Assembly: GCA_917880885.1 (NCBI GenBank)
Contig: OU862928.1
Location: 9,753,721-9,817,720 of the forward strand
Length of the DNA stretch: 64,000 nt
Reading direction: 5' to 3'
Source of the DNA: Limnephilus marmoratus
Lineage: Eukaryota > Arthropoda > Insecta > Trichoptera > Limnephilidae
Positions 42,341-53,204 of this stretch are shown piece after piece. How positions within the stretch are numbered: position 1 is the stretch's first letter; each line of letters starts with the position of its first letter. The notes beneath the pieces were generated by a model that had not been told where the DNA came from, did not search any database, and saw only the letters and a list, made by a program, of their open reading frames with translations. The position numbers were made by a program, and so were the translations under genes.

Positions 42341-43914
42341 GTAAAGAGCGATAATAGAGCAAGCGATTCTGACCGTGTTCTTCATACACTTTCTTTATAC
42401 ATAAGGGTCAAAATCGCGTGTCAAAATCAGGACACGCCGGCGCACGAGCGGCAAATCACAGGTTAAGGGACATTGATATATATACATAGATGACTAATGA
42501 CCGCGCCAAAGCGTTGCCACCGTACATATGTCCAAAAGCAGATGCTCAGCTAATGTCAGTTTAGTGCTCACTGAGACGCCGACCAAGTTCAACCGGACGG
42601 TACGCGATCAAAACTATCTTTAAAATGGTTAAACGCGTCGTGAAGAAGTGCAATTCAAGGTCAGAAAAACATAATAAATCAAGCGGAATTACTTTCCACG
42701 CGTAACTTTATTGTTTACATATTCATATTTACTTAAAAAGCACAGAAATTGAAGTAAAATGTCAAATTCCATAATATAAGTTCAGTGTTGCCACTAAAAT
42801 GTCATTTTGGTTTACCCATATTAATGGGAGAATACATCATTTATGTAATAAGTGACTATGGAGGTAACCTTTGATTTTAAATATTTCGTGTATTTCACAT
42901 TTTTAGAAAACTGAAATTTGCGTGCACTAGTCCCTTGATGAATATATTTAACTTTGGTTAAGTAGATTTTAATATTGTATTATAATATTTATGTTATGTT
43001 ACATAATTTTATAATTATATTAATTGCTGATGTAAACTGTCATGGCTTATTCAGAGTCAAATAATTTCGCACCGCGCGAAGAAATGTACTCGAGCCTACT
43101 TAAAAAAAATTCTTCAAGCGCTTTTTCTATGCGTATTGTCTCGCATTTCATAATGAAGGGGGGAGGGGCGTTAAAAAGAATACTATACTTGGATAGTGCG
43201 CAATGAGCCAGATAAGGCTAGGAACCTCTGATATACACTGTACATTAATTAGTATATAAACGTGTGAATAGATATGGATACAGCATGCATTTTATGTTTT
43301 GTAAACCCCCCTCCCCCCCCCCGAATGTTTTTTCTGTGTGCGCCACTGTTCTCCGCATAGGTTTCAGATACTGTTAGTTTTGTAATGTCTATTGGTAAAA
43401 TACAAAATATTTAAACAAAAAATGTCTTAATTATTTCATTAGTTATGCTTAGTTTTAGTCATATAATAAAAAAACACATATTTAAAATAATTTATATTAG
43501 TTTATCTTATTACAAACTAACGTTAAAAAACCCCTCTATTTTATTGCTTATTTTGGGTAAAATTTCATAAGGTATGCAACACTACCGCGCCATCACAGGT
43601 TTGGGTTTCTGTCTTTATCTAATCCTGGCGGCGGTGTTATTCTCGTGACTTGTGTAAGTGAGACAAATGTATTTTTGTTAAAATGTTTCGTGTTCTCAGA
43701 GCTACGTCGGCGCGGTTTTAGAATGGTTACGCTTTTTTTGAAGCGCGGTAATGAAGTTTGCTTCTCTATTTATTATACCTCAATGTTAAGGGAGGTTTGC
43801 AAAAAATCGGTAGAAATTTGGGTAACGGCGTCATTAGAATTAGATTTAATGATTTAACGTCATCAATTTAGACATTCAGCAAAATAATACAACACTCAAT
43901 GCAGTAAGACTTAC
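42341..43914. other. Rest of DIPK2 intron 1; a THAP-like scrap, otherwise unrecognised
   Basis: AT-rich intronic sequence. Apart from the 27-codon THAP-like stretch at 42625-42705 and a C-rich run near 43306-43322, nothing was recognised. Confidence 0.5.
42625..42705 (+). pseudogene. THAP-domain N-terminus-like fragment
   Basis: Opens MVKRVVKKCNSRSEKHNKSS and then GITFHA before TAA. It resembles the start of THAP zinc-finger proteins (MVxxCVxxCxNRS...GxxFHxFP), but the first Cys is replaced and the frame stops before the rest of the domain. THAP domains occur in host factors and P-element-type transposases. Probably a decayed first exon of one of these. Confidence 0.4.
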
Positions 43915-44502
43915 CTTGAGAAGAATTGGCTCAGGATTAATGCTGAGAATACTCCAAACATTCGCCAGGAGAATTTTCTCACCGTGCGTGTTATTCACTT
44001 CATACGGCTTCAGAAGTTCAAAGATACCATCCGTGGTGGGGCAAAGAGTCAAACCTGTCTGATACGCATTCCCATGCCGCCCATTATACTCCACCATCCT
44101 GATTATATCATCCCACAGATCTATCATTGTCAGATTATCAAAGTTACAATCACTCCCAGAACCAAACATCTGGCAAGCTTTGGTATCTAGGCTTTTTAAT
44201 TCCCAATCTTGGCCAAGTTTTTTCACAACCACACTTCCTCCAGCTTTACTGTACTTGGCGCTGTACACATTCTTCGCGTTGACATAGTTCGACAGAGTAC
44301 TCTGGAAGTCTTTATAAAACACGACATTTCCAGCGTAAAATTCTGGACAAAACTCGATTCCGTAACAAGCCGGACACTTTTTATCATCCACAAATCCAGC
44401 AATGTCTGGCCACTGCAACCAAAAATAACAGAAGTGGAGTGTAACTCCGACTAGGGAGCCCAATAAAATGAGCCCCAGTAAAATACAACATACCATCATC
44501 AT
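43915..44502 (-). CDS. DIPK2: DIPK2 homologue, exon 1 (signal anchor, N-lobe)
   Basis: Exon 1 of a four-exon gene (44502..43915, 39564..39374, 38349..38052, 36733..36581; 1,230 nt, 409 residues, against about 430 in the human paralogues). ATG at 44502 is the first of three consecutive ATGs. Residues 4-27 are a hydrophobic signal anchor, fitting the Golgi/secretory location known for DIPK2A. The lumenal part has CPACYGIEFC (43-52), the family's Cys-rich signature; NAKNVYSAKY (75-84); VVVKKLG (91-97) with the candidate ATP-binding Lys; Cys 110, 119 and 154, likely disulphide-bonded; and sequons at N123 and N170. It ends INPEPILLK, then donor GTAAGT. DIPK2 proteins are atypical kinase-like proteins whose substrates are poorly known. 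Intron 1 is about 4.35 kb and holds two LINEs and a SINE. Confidence 0.93.
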
Positions 44503-44825
44503 GGTTGCTTCGTCGTTTTGTAAAACTTTTTAAGATAATGGATTATTTTAATTCATGCTATTTTTAAACGTATTTAGGTGCAGAATAATATAAACGCGGG
44601 TATAATGATTATCAGACGAAGAGATGGCGAATCCAAAACGGTAAAATAATTAATTATAAACTCTTTGTTACGTGCAGTAAATTAATGTTTACCAACTTCG
44701 GCAAAACCAACTTTTGACTTTGACAGTTTGTGATTTTGTCATTTTCTCCTGTCTGTGGGAGGGGAAGATTCTTGCCAGTTCGTTTTAAATAAATCTCCCT
44801 ACAAAATAATAAAAATTAATTTTCA
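44503..44825. promoter_or_regulatory. Presumed 5' UTR and promoter region of DIPK2
   Basis: Location only: sequence immediately upstream of the DIPK2 start and free of recognised repeats until LINE-J at 44826. I see no TATA box or initiator I would defend. Confidence 0.3.
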
Positions 44826-45243
44826 CTGAGGAAAATCCTCGACCTGTAGAAACGGGCGATCCGTTTGATAGATTCTCCTATCTTAACAAAATGATTGCAA
44901 TCTTTAGAGCACGTGCGTCAGGTGGGAATACTGGGAATGCCGTCCTTGTTCTGCCGATATTTCAATGGAAGATGCTCCGAGGAACTAGGGTCATTGATTC
45001 CTACGGTACCGATGCACGGTCGGGAAACATTTGTACGCGGTTGAAATATTTGATGGTTTGCTTCTATGATTCATTATTGAGATAAACAGCTCGGTCCCTG
45101 TGTTTCCTTTCTCCTACAACATGGGTCTCTTCAAGACCCAAGTTCACTCCTTCCTTTCCACAAAAAGACCCTCCACGCAGCATCCCCAAAGATGATGTAG
45201 GCCCTGAGGGAAATTATTTTTCTTATTGTGGAGTTAATATAAA
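44826..45243 (+). mobile_element. LINE-J 3' end, decayed
   Basis: Same blocks as at 1795 and 39668 (gatccgtttgatagattctc, ctgccgatatttcaatggaa, cctacaacatgggtctcttc), the 3' hairpin ccctgagggaaattattttt and an A-rich tail. Multiple stops and deletions. Confidence 0.78.
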
Positions 45244-45249
45244 AAAATA

Positions 45250-46555
45250 TATTTCGTCAAATAATTTGCATTTTTTTTAATTTGTAAAATATATTTGCAA
45301 GAAATACAAAAAAATATAATAGAACTGTGCATGTCGCTTAGGATAATGTTGTTGCTAACAAAAGTGTATTTTTTAACACTTCTGAAAATACCTTCCGATT
45401 ATATTAAATTACTAGATGGATGTTATCACTTATCATCAGGTTTTTATTTTAATCGGTTTTTTATTTATAACCGTTTTCAATTATGTTTTTTTTTATAAAC
45501 AGGTTTCTTTTTTGTTTATATCTGAATAATGAACAAGACTTCAAACTGGCCGGAGCCTGGGGGACTATTACATTTTAGTTGTGGAATATGGTTTGACGTA
45601 GGGCTGTATAGAGTGGAGAGGGTTAGATTTTATGGGAAGTGAAAAATAAGTAATTACAAATTGAACGTTTGGATTCCGAGCAGTAGTTGTTTTTCATCAT
45701 GGCTGTTTCAAGTAATCCACACTGGAAGTGCCGCAAATATACTTCCTTGTATTATTTTTTATTGATTATGTGAACTAACACATAAATAATATTAAATTTA
45801 CTTGTACGGGTTGGGATTCACACCCATTACCTTCAGATTCAATTTCAAGGACCGTTCGGCTACGGAAGTCGTCAAAATCTTTGTTTCCCTAAATACGAGG
45901 AATATTTTTTACATGGCAATACCGTTATGCACCAAAATGGAATAGCGGGAAAACCCTTTTTACCGGTTTGGAATGTTTATTTTTATAAATGCAGTTCAAG
46001 GTCTACTCATGAAAAATCTTTATTGCAGAACTGCTACATTGATTTAGCAGTTCTTCATGTTTTAAATAAAAATCATTCTTGAAAATATTTTATTTCACAA
46101 TTAAAAAATCTCATGATTTATCCATAGAGATGGTCGATATTCCTATCGCGGTGATTTTCGCAATCACGGATCAACTGATATTATTTTTCAGGGGAACCGG
46201 TTTCTTTTGCAATATTTACGATAAGAAACTTGTAAATTTGCCTCCACCCCGTCCTTGATCAAAACATTTTTGGAATAATTAATTTCTTTCTTTCAGAATT
46301 ACGATTGTTACCCCTCCCTCTATGAAAAAAAATCGGACTGCAGTTCACACGCGGTAAAAGAGAAACCTTCAGAAAACTAAAGTAAACAAGAGGTGGGAGT
46401 CTATGAAGCACCGCACAAAGAGGAGACCGACAATTCTATCTCAGGCTATAGATTTATGAGTTTGTCTCTTTTTGTGTCGCTCGCTTATGTTTCATCGAGT
46501 TTAAAATCACAACGATAATAAAGAAGTTTTCACTTTAAAAGAATCTCTAAATCGT
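45250..46555. other. AT-rich; contains a SINE-A piece, otherwise unrecognised
   Basis: Only the SINE-A fragment at 45713-45880 was recognised. Confidence 0.4.
45713..45880 (-). mobile_element. SINE-A, 5' half with tRNA head
   Basis: On the minus strand, the head has tagccgaacggtccttgaaa (A box) and gggtgtgaatccc (B box), followed by the linker and the gcggcacttccagtgtgg block. Similarity ends there. Confidence 0.65.
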
Positions 46556-46567
46556 ATCGCAATTCGT

Positions 46568-46953
46568 GGAGGCGTCTACTAATATCTACACATCTACAGG
46601 AATTCCAAAAATTGAAAAAATCGAACTAATATCTATGAGAAGGAAAGTGTTGACGAATATCTACAGCACTGGTAGAGGTTGGATTTGCAATTATGTATAG
46701 CATATTGGAATAATGTAATATCGCGGTATGCAGTTTAAAAAACTTAATTTATGTAAGTATGTATCTAAAAATCCCTAATATCGGACTATTGGACACATTC
46801 AGCTGATTAATCCAACCTACGCTCTGTAGATATTAGTTCAACCTACGCTCTGTAGATATTAGTCAACACTCTGAAGTTCGTAGATATTAGTTCAACATAT
46901 GAGCTGTAGATATTCATCCCACATATAGGCTGTAGATATTAGTATCTGGAGTC
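46568..46953. mobile_element. Array-ended MITE, 8-bp target duplication, copy 2
   Basis: Reverse-oriented relative of 5357-5872, flanked by CAATTCGT at 46560-46567 and 46954-46961. At 386 bp it has fewer array units: about two on the left and five on the right. The unique middle (gcatattggaataatgtaat to taagtatgtatctaaaaatc) is the reverse complement of 5545-5660. Confidence 0.87.
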
Positions 46954-46961
46954 CAATTCGT

Positions 46962-47519
46962 CATTTATACACCGATCAATATTCTCTCAATCGGGAATCG
47001 GTTCCAAAAGTTAGTAACTGAATAAAGCACCGGTTCCATTTCAGTCTCCGATAACTGGCACCGCAGGGGACAAATTTGATATCTACATCTCTATTACCGA
47101 CGAATCATTTCTACCAGTTGATTACAGTTTACAGTATTCTATTTTACCAATAGTGATACTAAAGATTCCTTCTTTATCTACTTACACAACAGATTCACGT
47201 ACCGACTGAGCTTTGAACTGTCATTTTCGACTATTTGTGTTGTATTTTTATATTGTGAAACGTCAAAATAAAGTGACGAAAACTACAAAGACTTAGTGCA
47301 ATTTCCTTTATTAATGTGCAAATTATAATATCCCACCAATACCAGCATATCGGTTTTGTGAATTTTTAATTCAGTGTTTGATCAGGTTGTTTGAATAATG
47401 TGGCCACATAAAAATAATAATAATTCTATTATTTCTACAGTTTTTCGTGAATAAAATCGCCTCAAGGGCGCATCAGTTGTGTTCTATTAAATTGTCAGTT
47501 TTCTTTGTTTTTCGCCAAA
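46962..47519. other. Unique AT-rich sequence, possible 5' region of a gene
   Basis: No repeat recognised. It precedes the candidate first exon at 47520, so it may include a promoter and 5' UTR. Confidence 0.35.
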
Positions 47520-47574
47520 ATGGATAACTCTACCCTCGTTCAGATGGCGTCTAATTATTTCCTAGATATCATAG
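47520..47574 (+). CDS. Candidate first coding exon of an unidentified gene
   Basis: ATG in good context (ttttcgccaaaATGG) opens MDNSTLVQMASNYFLDII and runs to a perfect donor, ATAG|GTGAGT, at 47575 (18 codons plus one base, phase 1). The sequence belongs to no repeat recognised here. No second exon was found in the remaining 16 kb, which is nearly all repeats, and 18 residues are too few to name a family. It could be a chance start plus donor. Confidence 0.45.
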
Positions 47575-47681
47575 GTGAGTACAGTTTTTATTAACATCTT
47601 GATTTATCTTCTTATTTTTGTTCTATTCGGGTCAGGAACCCACCGCTTCGATAAGGCAGCTCCAGTCGTCTCTGTTCTGGG

Positions 47682-47862
47682 CCTTAAAATTATACACCGA
47701 GCATGTTCCAACTGCTCCCAAAATACCTGGAGGCGCTGGTACCATGGCGTCCTCAATTGGGGTATGTTAGGCTGAAGGGAGTGGGAGAGGAATGATACGG
47801 GGAAGAGGAAGGTCGGCAAGTACCTGGATGTTCATATCTGGTCACTAAAACGGCTATTACCA
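47682..47862 (-). mobile_element. SINE-A, 3' part
   Basis: Plus-strand reading ggcgtcctcaattggggtat through ggtcactaaaacggctatta is the reverse of the SINE-A 3' half. It abuts SINE-B at 47863. Confidence 0.7.
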
Positions 47863-48311
47863 TTTTTTTACAATAGCTCCACACAGGAGGACTTGAGACC
47901 AAAAATCTCTCAGGTCCTATGTTATCTTTGGGAATGCTGTGTTTTTAGGGAAAGAGAGAAGAGGAATTTCTGGGAAGGAAAGGTATGAGGGGTGGCTAGG
48001 AATCTGCGGGTCTATGTGTCCAGGAGTGATGTACGTATGAATCCATCCCTCCCACTGCGGTGCAAGGCGATGGGTTGAGAGAGTCCGTCCGGAGAGATCT
48101 AGCTTAGGTTACCCTCTATCAGTCTCTCCCGATACTGCCTTAGGTGGGCAAGCTCATTCGCCGCCAAGACCTAGACAAACCTTACCCCATGAACCCGGGC
48201 ACCCCCGCTAAGTCACCAAACATAGTGAACCTCTTGGTGTGACCTATGGGAGGAGTGTTGATTATTCAATAAATGGTTCCCGGGGCGGTGGTATCCATAC
48301 CCGCCTCCCAA
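47863..48311 (-). mobile_element. SINE-B, near full-length, flanked by SINE-A pieces
   Basis: From the hairpin (aatagctccacacaggagg on plus) to gtggtatccatacccgcctc. SINE-A pieces lie on both sides. They overlap in content (both include the ggggtatgtt...ggaag stretch), so this is two SINE-A copies and not one split copy. Confidence 0.85.
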
Positions 48312-48470
48312 AGTATGTTTAGGCTGAAGGGAGTGGGAGAGGAATGAGATGGAGAATAGGAAGATCGGGAAGTACCTAGCCATTCATATTTGGTCGCTAA
48401 ACACGGTTATTACCATTTCAAACATTGTTTTGATTCTGAATGGTAGTCTTTGACCAGGGCGATGCTGAGA
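48312..48470 (-). mobile_element. SINE-A, partial
   Basis: gtatgtttaggctgaaggga through gaccagggcgatgctga on plus is reversed SINE-A body without the tRNA head. Confidence 0.7.
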
Positions 48471-48479
48471 TGCTGCCGT

Positions 48480-48776
48480 ACCACTCTGAGTCTGTTGTCC
48501 ATGGGTCGGTAAAGGTAAAGAAGTTATAAGGAATCGGTATAAACAGTAAGATCCTGTACAGAAAAGTCCAACAAGAGCTGCACAGCAAACCGTAGCGAAC
48601 GTTACTTTTCTACACAGGGTCATACAGAACTCGGTTAATGTTGATTCCTTACAGGACTGTGGGACAACGCTCTGAAATGGTGATCCAACAGTTGATGGTT
48701 CGAGAGGTGGCCCCCCGATATCATAATAATTATAAAAATAATATTCAAAATTAATAGAATACTTAGTTATAACCAT
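48480..48776 (-). CDS. Unrecognised open frame with one hydrophobic segment
   Basis: The minus strand from about 48720 encodes PLEPSTVGSPFQSVV, then CRKVTFATVCCAALVGLFCT as a possible membrane helix, then ITSLPLPTHGQQTQS. The frame is open from an ATG at 48776, but the first 20 codons are AT-rich and look non-coding. No clear acceptor or donor. It is either an exon fragment, a retrocopy piece or chance. Confidence 0.25.
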
Positions 48777-48779
48777 TTA

Positions 48780-49036
48780 TTTATTAAAAAACCAACGTGT
48801 TTGAAGTTTATTGTTTAAACTATTTTTGAAGAAGTAATATTATAAATTTATGTTCATTGTTTACCAAAGACAAACCTAAAATCGAGTTCAAAAATACCTT
48901 AATAATAAGTTGGAATGGATATGAAATGAATTTATTTATATAATGAATAACATATCATAAATTTATTTATATAATGAATTTATTTACTTTGTACCTCAAT
49001 ATACTCTAAGCTTTGTACTTATACGCTGGTATATTA
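48780..49036. other. AT-rich, no recognised feature
   Basis: Nothing recognised. Confidence 0.4.
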
Positions 49037-49038
49037 TA

Positions 49039-49659
49039 CAGTACTGTGCGAATTAATGTGAACACAAGTGTTGAATTAGAAAAAATAATAAATATTCTTT
49101 ATTGAAGAAAAAAATAGATAAACAATTACAATTATTTTTTTTTTAATACGTAGTGTGTCCTGCCTTAACTTTTATAACTTCTTGTACACGGTTTGGCATA
49201 GAATCAACAATTTTTTTACAATTTTCTGATATTTGCGTGTCTCTAAATTACTGCCTCAATCAGCATTGTTTTTATTGTGCTTGTCTTGCTTTAACTATAG
49301 CCCACCGATTTTCAATTGGGTTAAGATCCGGAAAGTTACCTGACTATTCAACGTATGTAATTTTTTTGTCTTTGAAATATTTACAATATTTGTGCATTTT
49401 TAAAGAGAAATATCCATCTTTAAAAATAAGAAACAAAAAGCTTTAGTTAGGTTTACCTCTGCAAAAAAACTGTAATTCTAAAAAATTACAAAATTTAACG
49501 CATCTGTAGTTTGGTGTGTCTCGTAACAGTCGTAACTCACTGAATGATAGAACACGAACACAAAATGGCCGCTATTACAACATGCTACATACAACTGCAA
49601 GAACAAGTGTAATAAATTGTGATAATTATCACGTGTTCAAATTAATTCGCACAGTACTG
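49039..49659 (-). mobile_element. Tc1-like transposon relic, TA duplication
   Basis: Both ends read inward as CAGTACTGTGCGAATTAAT, each flanked outside by TA. Minus-strand frames retain the transposase C-terminus: DLNPIEN (around the second catalytic Asp block) near 49300-49340 and SMPNRVQEVIKV near 49160-49200. The 621-bp length and many frameshifts mean it is internally deleted and dead. An intact Tc1-like element is about 1.3-1.6 kb. Confidence 0.85.
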
Positions 49660-49999
49660 TAGCTGGTATTTATAGTTTTTTCCTTGTCCATTTGAATTTA
49701 ACATATTTGTTTTATACTTTTGTTATTCGGCGGTACATCCTCTCTGCACTTAGTTATATTTTGTGTATGTAGGCGTACTGTATTTTCCCTAAACCGACTG
49801 CATATTGTATATAAGTATGCCGGGGGGCCAACTGTCAGGGGATTAACTGCTGTAGAACCCTCTGAAATGTTTCATAACTGTGCTATATGTAGTATTTTCA
49901 TAGGAATATGTGAAATGACACAAAGAGAAAAATAAAATATTTTTTCTATGTTTTTATAGTGTAATAACATAATGAGTAAAATTTCAAACTTTAATATTT

Positions 50000-50084
50000 A
50001 ATCATCATTATCATCATTATCATTATCATCATCATCATTATCATTATCATTATCATTACATTTTACATTACATTACATAGTATA
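50000..50084 (+). repeat. ATC/ATT and ACATT microsatellites
   Basis: Imperfect runs of atcatt and atc, then tacat repeats, directly before a Helitron. Confidence 0.85.
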
Positions 50085-50579
50085 AAATGAAGTCGCTCAA
50101 AATGGATGTGCGCGTTAATCTTTTAAACTACGCAACGGATTTTCATACGGTTTTCACCAATAGATAGAGTGATTGAAGAGGAATGTTTATATGTATAATA
50201 CATGTAAATTATATTAGAGAAAAGCCGAGAAATTCAAAGAAAACATATTTTTGTGCGATTTAAAACGGCTGGCGGGCCGTACTATAGTCACTTTTGAAAT
50301 TCGTTCTACGGAAGAAATTGGAAAATAGATGTCCTAGAGTAAGTAGGTATTTGATTTTCCCTTTTCAAATATCTAGTGTTGCATTGCAAGCATTGTATAA
50401 TTAGTGGCGAGTTAGTTTATATGTATAATACATGCTTATTATAGCAGAGAAAAGCCGATAAATTCAAATAATCAATTCAGGCAGCGGGCAGCTGACAAGC
50501 GGGTGGTGTGGATTTTATAAAGGTTGGGTAATGGCGTTGTGTTTCGTTAGCCACAGCAACGTGTGGCCGGGTCTGCTAG
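50085..50579 (+). mobile_element. Helitron-like element
   Basis: Contains gcgcgttaatcttttaaact and acggattttcatacggtttt near the left and ends gcaacgtgtggccgggtctg with CTAG at 50576-50579 then T. The exact 5' TC is obscured by the microsatellite. Confidence 0.7.
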
Positions 50580-50674
50580 TTGAAGATTAATCAAACGATT
50601 CTGAAGCCAAACATGCGCTATCTAAATTGCAGCCAAAAATATATATTTCATATTTCTCAGTCGAAGTTATGACT

Positions 50675-51018
50675 CATGGGGTGAGGTTTGTCAAGGTCTT
50701 GGCGGCCGTTGTGTCTGCCCACCTGCTGCGTGACGGGCCGGATCGAGAGAGACTGCTTGAGGAGGCCTTTTGACCTTTCCAGTCAATCCCTCGACCCATC
50801 GCCTTGCACCGCAGTTGAAGGGATGGATTCATGCCTCCCTCACTCCTAGACATATTGACCACCAGATTCCTACCCACCCCTTATACCTTTTTCCTTCCTA
50901 GAACTTCCTTCTCCTTTTTCCCCTAAAACGACCCACCGCACAGCATCCCCAAAGATGACATAGGCCCTGAGGGGGATTATTTTCCTCAAGGCTACTGTGT
51001 GGAGCTAATGTAAAAAAA
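50675..51018 (+). mobile_element. SINE-B, 5'-truncated
   Basis: Starts inside the body at catggggtgaggtttgtcaa and runs to the complete hairpin and gtgtggagctaatgt plus A9. Confidence 0.85.
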
Positions 51019-51044
51019 AATTATATATATACTTATGTATAACT

Positions 51045-51305
51045 AGTATATTTGTGGCACGTTCCAGAGTGGAAGACACTCTCAGTATCGCCCTGGTATA
51101 AGACCACCATTCAGAACTGAAACATTACTTGAAATGGCTTTAACAGTGTTTGGTGTATCTGAATAGCCAGGTACTTCCCACCTTCATTTTCCCCATCTCC
51201 TTTCCATCTCCACTTACCTTTAGCCTTACAACATACCCAACGGGGTTGCCGTAGTCTCACTGGCTCCATACGGGAGTAGTTGGGATTCTTGTGAGGTAAT
51301 AAACT
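51045..51305 (+). mobile_element. SINE-A body without tRNA head
   Basis: ctagtatatttgtggcacgt through gtagtctcactggctccata and a GAGGTAAT end. Confidence 0.78.
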
Positions 51306-51359
51306 GGTTGAAAATCAATTTGTAGCAGTTTTACAATAATTTTGGTAGGTCTCAGTCGT

Positions 51360-51505
51360 AGTATGATTTTTCTCCACCTTCCTCTTCCCCATCTACTTCT
51401 CATCCCCACTTACCTTCAGCCTCACAACATACCCAATGGGGTTGCCGTAGTCTCACTGGCTCCAGACGGAAGCAGAAGGGACTCTTGTAAGGTAATCACA
51501 TAACA
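51360..51505 (+). mobile_element. SINE-A 3' part
   Basis: Repeats the ccttcagcctcacaacatac and gtctcactggctccagacgg blocks, directly after the previous copy. Confidence 0.75.
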
Positions 51506-51589
51506 AAAAAACTGGTTAAAAATCTATATGTTATAAATAATATGTATCTAATAGTCAAAGTATGATGCAATTAAAATTGACGTTGATAT

Positions 51590-51680
51590 AATTAGCTCGG
51601 TGGTCAGAGCACTTTCCCGGCAAGGAAGAGGTCCTGTGTTCAATTCCTAGATGCGACAAAATCTCTTTCTCTCTTTTTAG
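51590..51680 (+). mobile_element. SINE-C with tRNA-like head
   Basis: tagctcggtggtcagagcac (A box) and cctgtgttcaattcctag (B box) in tRNA spacing, then a T-rich body. Decayed relative of 40320. Confidence 0.6.
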
Positions 51681-51914
51681 TTTCACTTTTTTCACTGAAA
51701 TGTTGATGAATACCTCCAAAACAAAATGATAATTCTAACAATATTTACCAAAAAGACCTTCAACTTGTAGAATGAATTACTTAAAAATCAAAACAATTGT
51801 AATTTATTCTGTTTACCAGTTTGTTCTTGATCATATTTATGTTAATTAAGTTTTTTATGTTGCTTTACATTAATATTTTAAAATATTGTGAATCTTCACA
51901 GTTGCAACATAGTT

Positions 51915-52330
51915 GTGAATGATGAATTCTTGGAGCAGGTGGACGAGTTTGTGTATTTATATGTTAATTAGAGATAGGAAGGCTGACAGAGGTATTGAAA
52001 GAAGGGTAAATGCAGGTAACTCCATTAATGGAGAAGTGAACGCCGTCGACGCCAACAAAAAACTGTCCAAAGAAGCGAAGCTAGCCCTCCATAATGGAGT
52101 GCTGGTACCTATTCTGATGTATGGCAGTGAGGCATGGAACTGGCAGAGGAAAGATGAAAGTAGACTGAATGCTGTAGAAATAAATAAATTGTAAAACCAT
52201 GCACGATCATGTGAGAAAAGTGGAGATCCGCAAAGAATGCAAGGCGTAATGAGTAGGATTAAGAAAGGGATACTCAGATGGTTTGGGCATGTATAGCGAA
52301 TGAACGAGGAAAGGAGTGCAAGGGCCGGTT
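51915..52330 (+). pseudogene. LINE RT C-terminal fragment
   Basis: Encodes DRKADRGIERRVNAGNSING, AKLALHNGVLVPILMYGSEA and later KKGILRWFGHV, typical of RTE-like C-termini, with stops at 51968 and after 52191. Confidence 0.75.
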
Positions 52331-52429
52331 TTATAACAAAAACTAATTTTGAAGGTTATTCTTAAAGTCCCGTTGAGAACGAGCACTGATTTTATTTTTA
52401 AGACACTAAATGTTCTTAACCTGCAAAAA

Positions 52430-52983
52430 TTGTATTAAAAAAATATCCTGCTTCATCAATTTAAAAATGCACACATGTTTGAAGAACGAATAAGCACTAG
52501 AGCATTAAGAGAGTCAAATGTAAAATCTTTTAACATCCCAGTTTGTCAAACCTCTTATGGGCAAAGAAGTTTTAAATATAATGCAACAAAGCTGTTCAAT
52601 TCTCTATCTCCTGAAATTAGAAACACGCAATCCAAAAATGCATTTAAAAGTAAAATCATTGATCACCTCAAATAAACATTTCCATCACAAGTATTTAATA
52701 ACATACTTACCTTTATACCTACTGTGTGTATATATGTAACCATGTACCTACTGCAATCTTGTATGTATATGTAACATACTTGAATTGTATATTTAAAGAA
52801 AAAAAGATTTTATATCAACCTGTCACTTTCATTATATTTTTCAAAATACTACTTAAACAAAATCTTAGATAACCACTCTGTAAATTGCCATCTCAACACA
52901 GGTGTTTCACACCTAGTGAGATGGGCAATACGTCTTTATTATAACCAAATGTAATATGAAAATAATGAAATAAATAAATAAAT
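52430..52983 (+). pseudogene. Jockey/CR1-type LINE 3' end
   Basis: Encodes SYGQRSFKYNATKLFNSLSP and KNAFKSKIIDHLK then a stop. The 3' UTR hairpin at 52885-52927 and the aaataaataaataaa tail match the plan of the LINE at 40541-42340 but with different stem sequence. Confidence 0.8.
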
Positions 52984-53204
52984 TAAAATAACCATCCGTT
53001 CGTCATGCTTGATACCATTTTTAACTAATATTTTGTCTACCGCTTGATTTTGCCGTTTTATAGACATTCGCAAGGCTACCGGTTGGTTATGTAGCAGTTA
53101 ATGCTTTATGGACCGATTTTATTATTATTATTATTATTATATAATGAGCAGCTGATGCGCTCATATCTAATTTCAATAGTTTGACAGTAAATTTTAATTT
53201 TCAA

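Noticed and set aside
47682..48470. One SINE-A split by SINE-B
   Set aside because: The two SINE-A pieces overlap in content, so they are two separate copies and not the halves of one.
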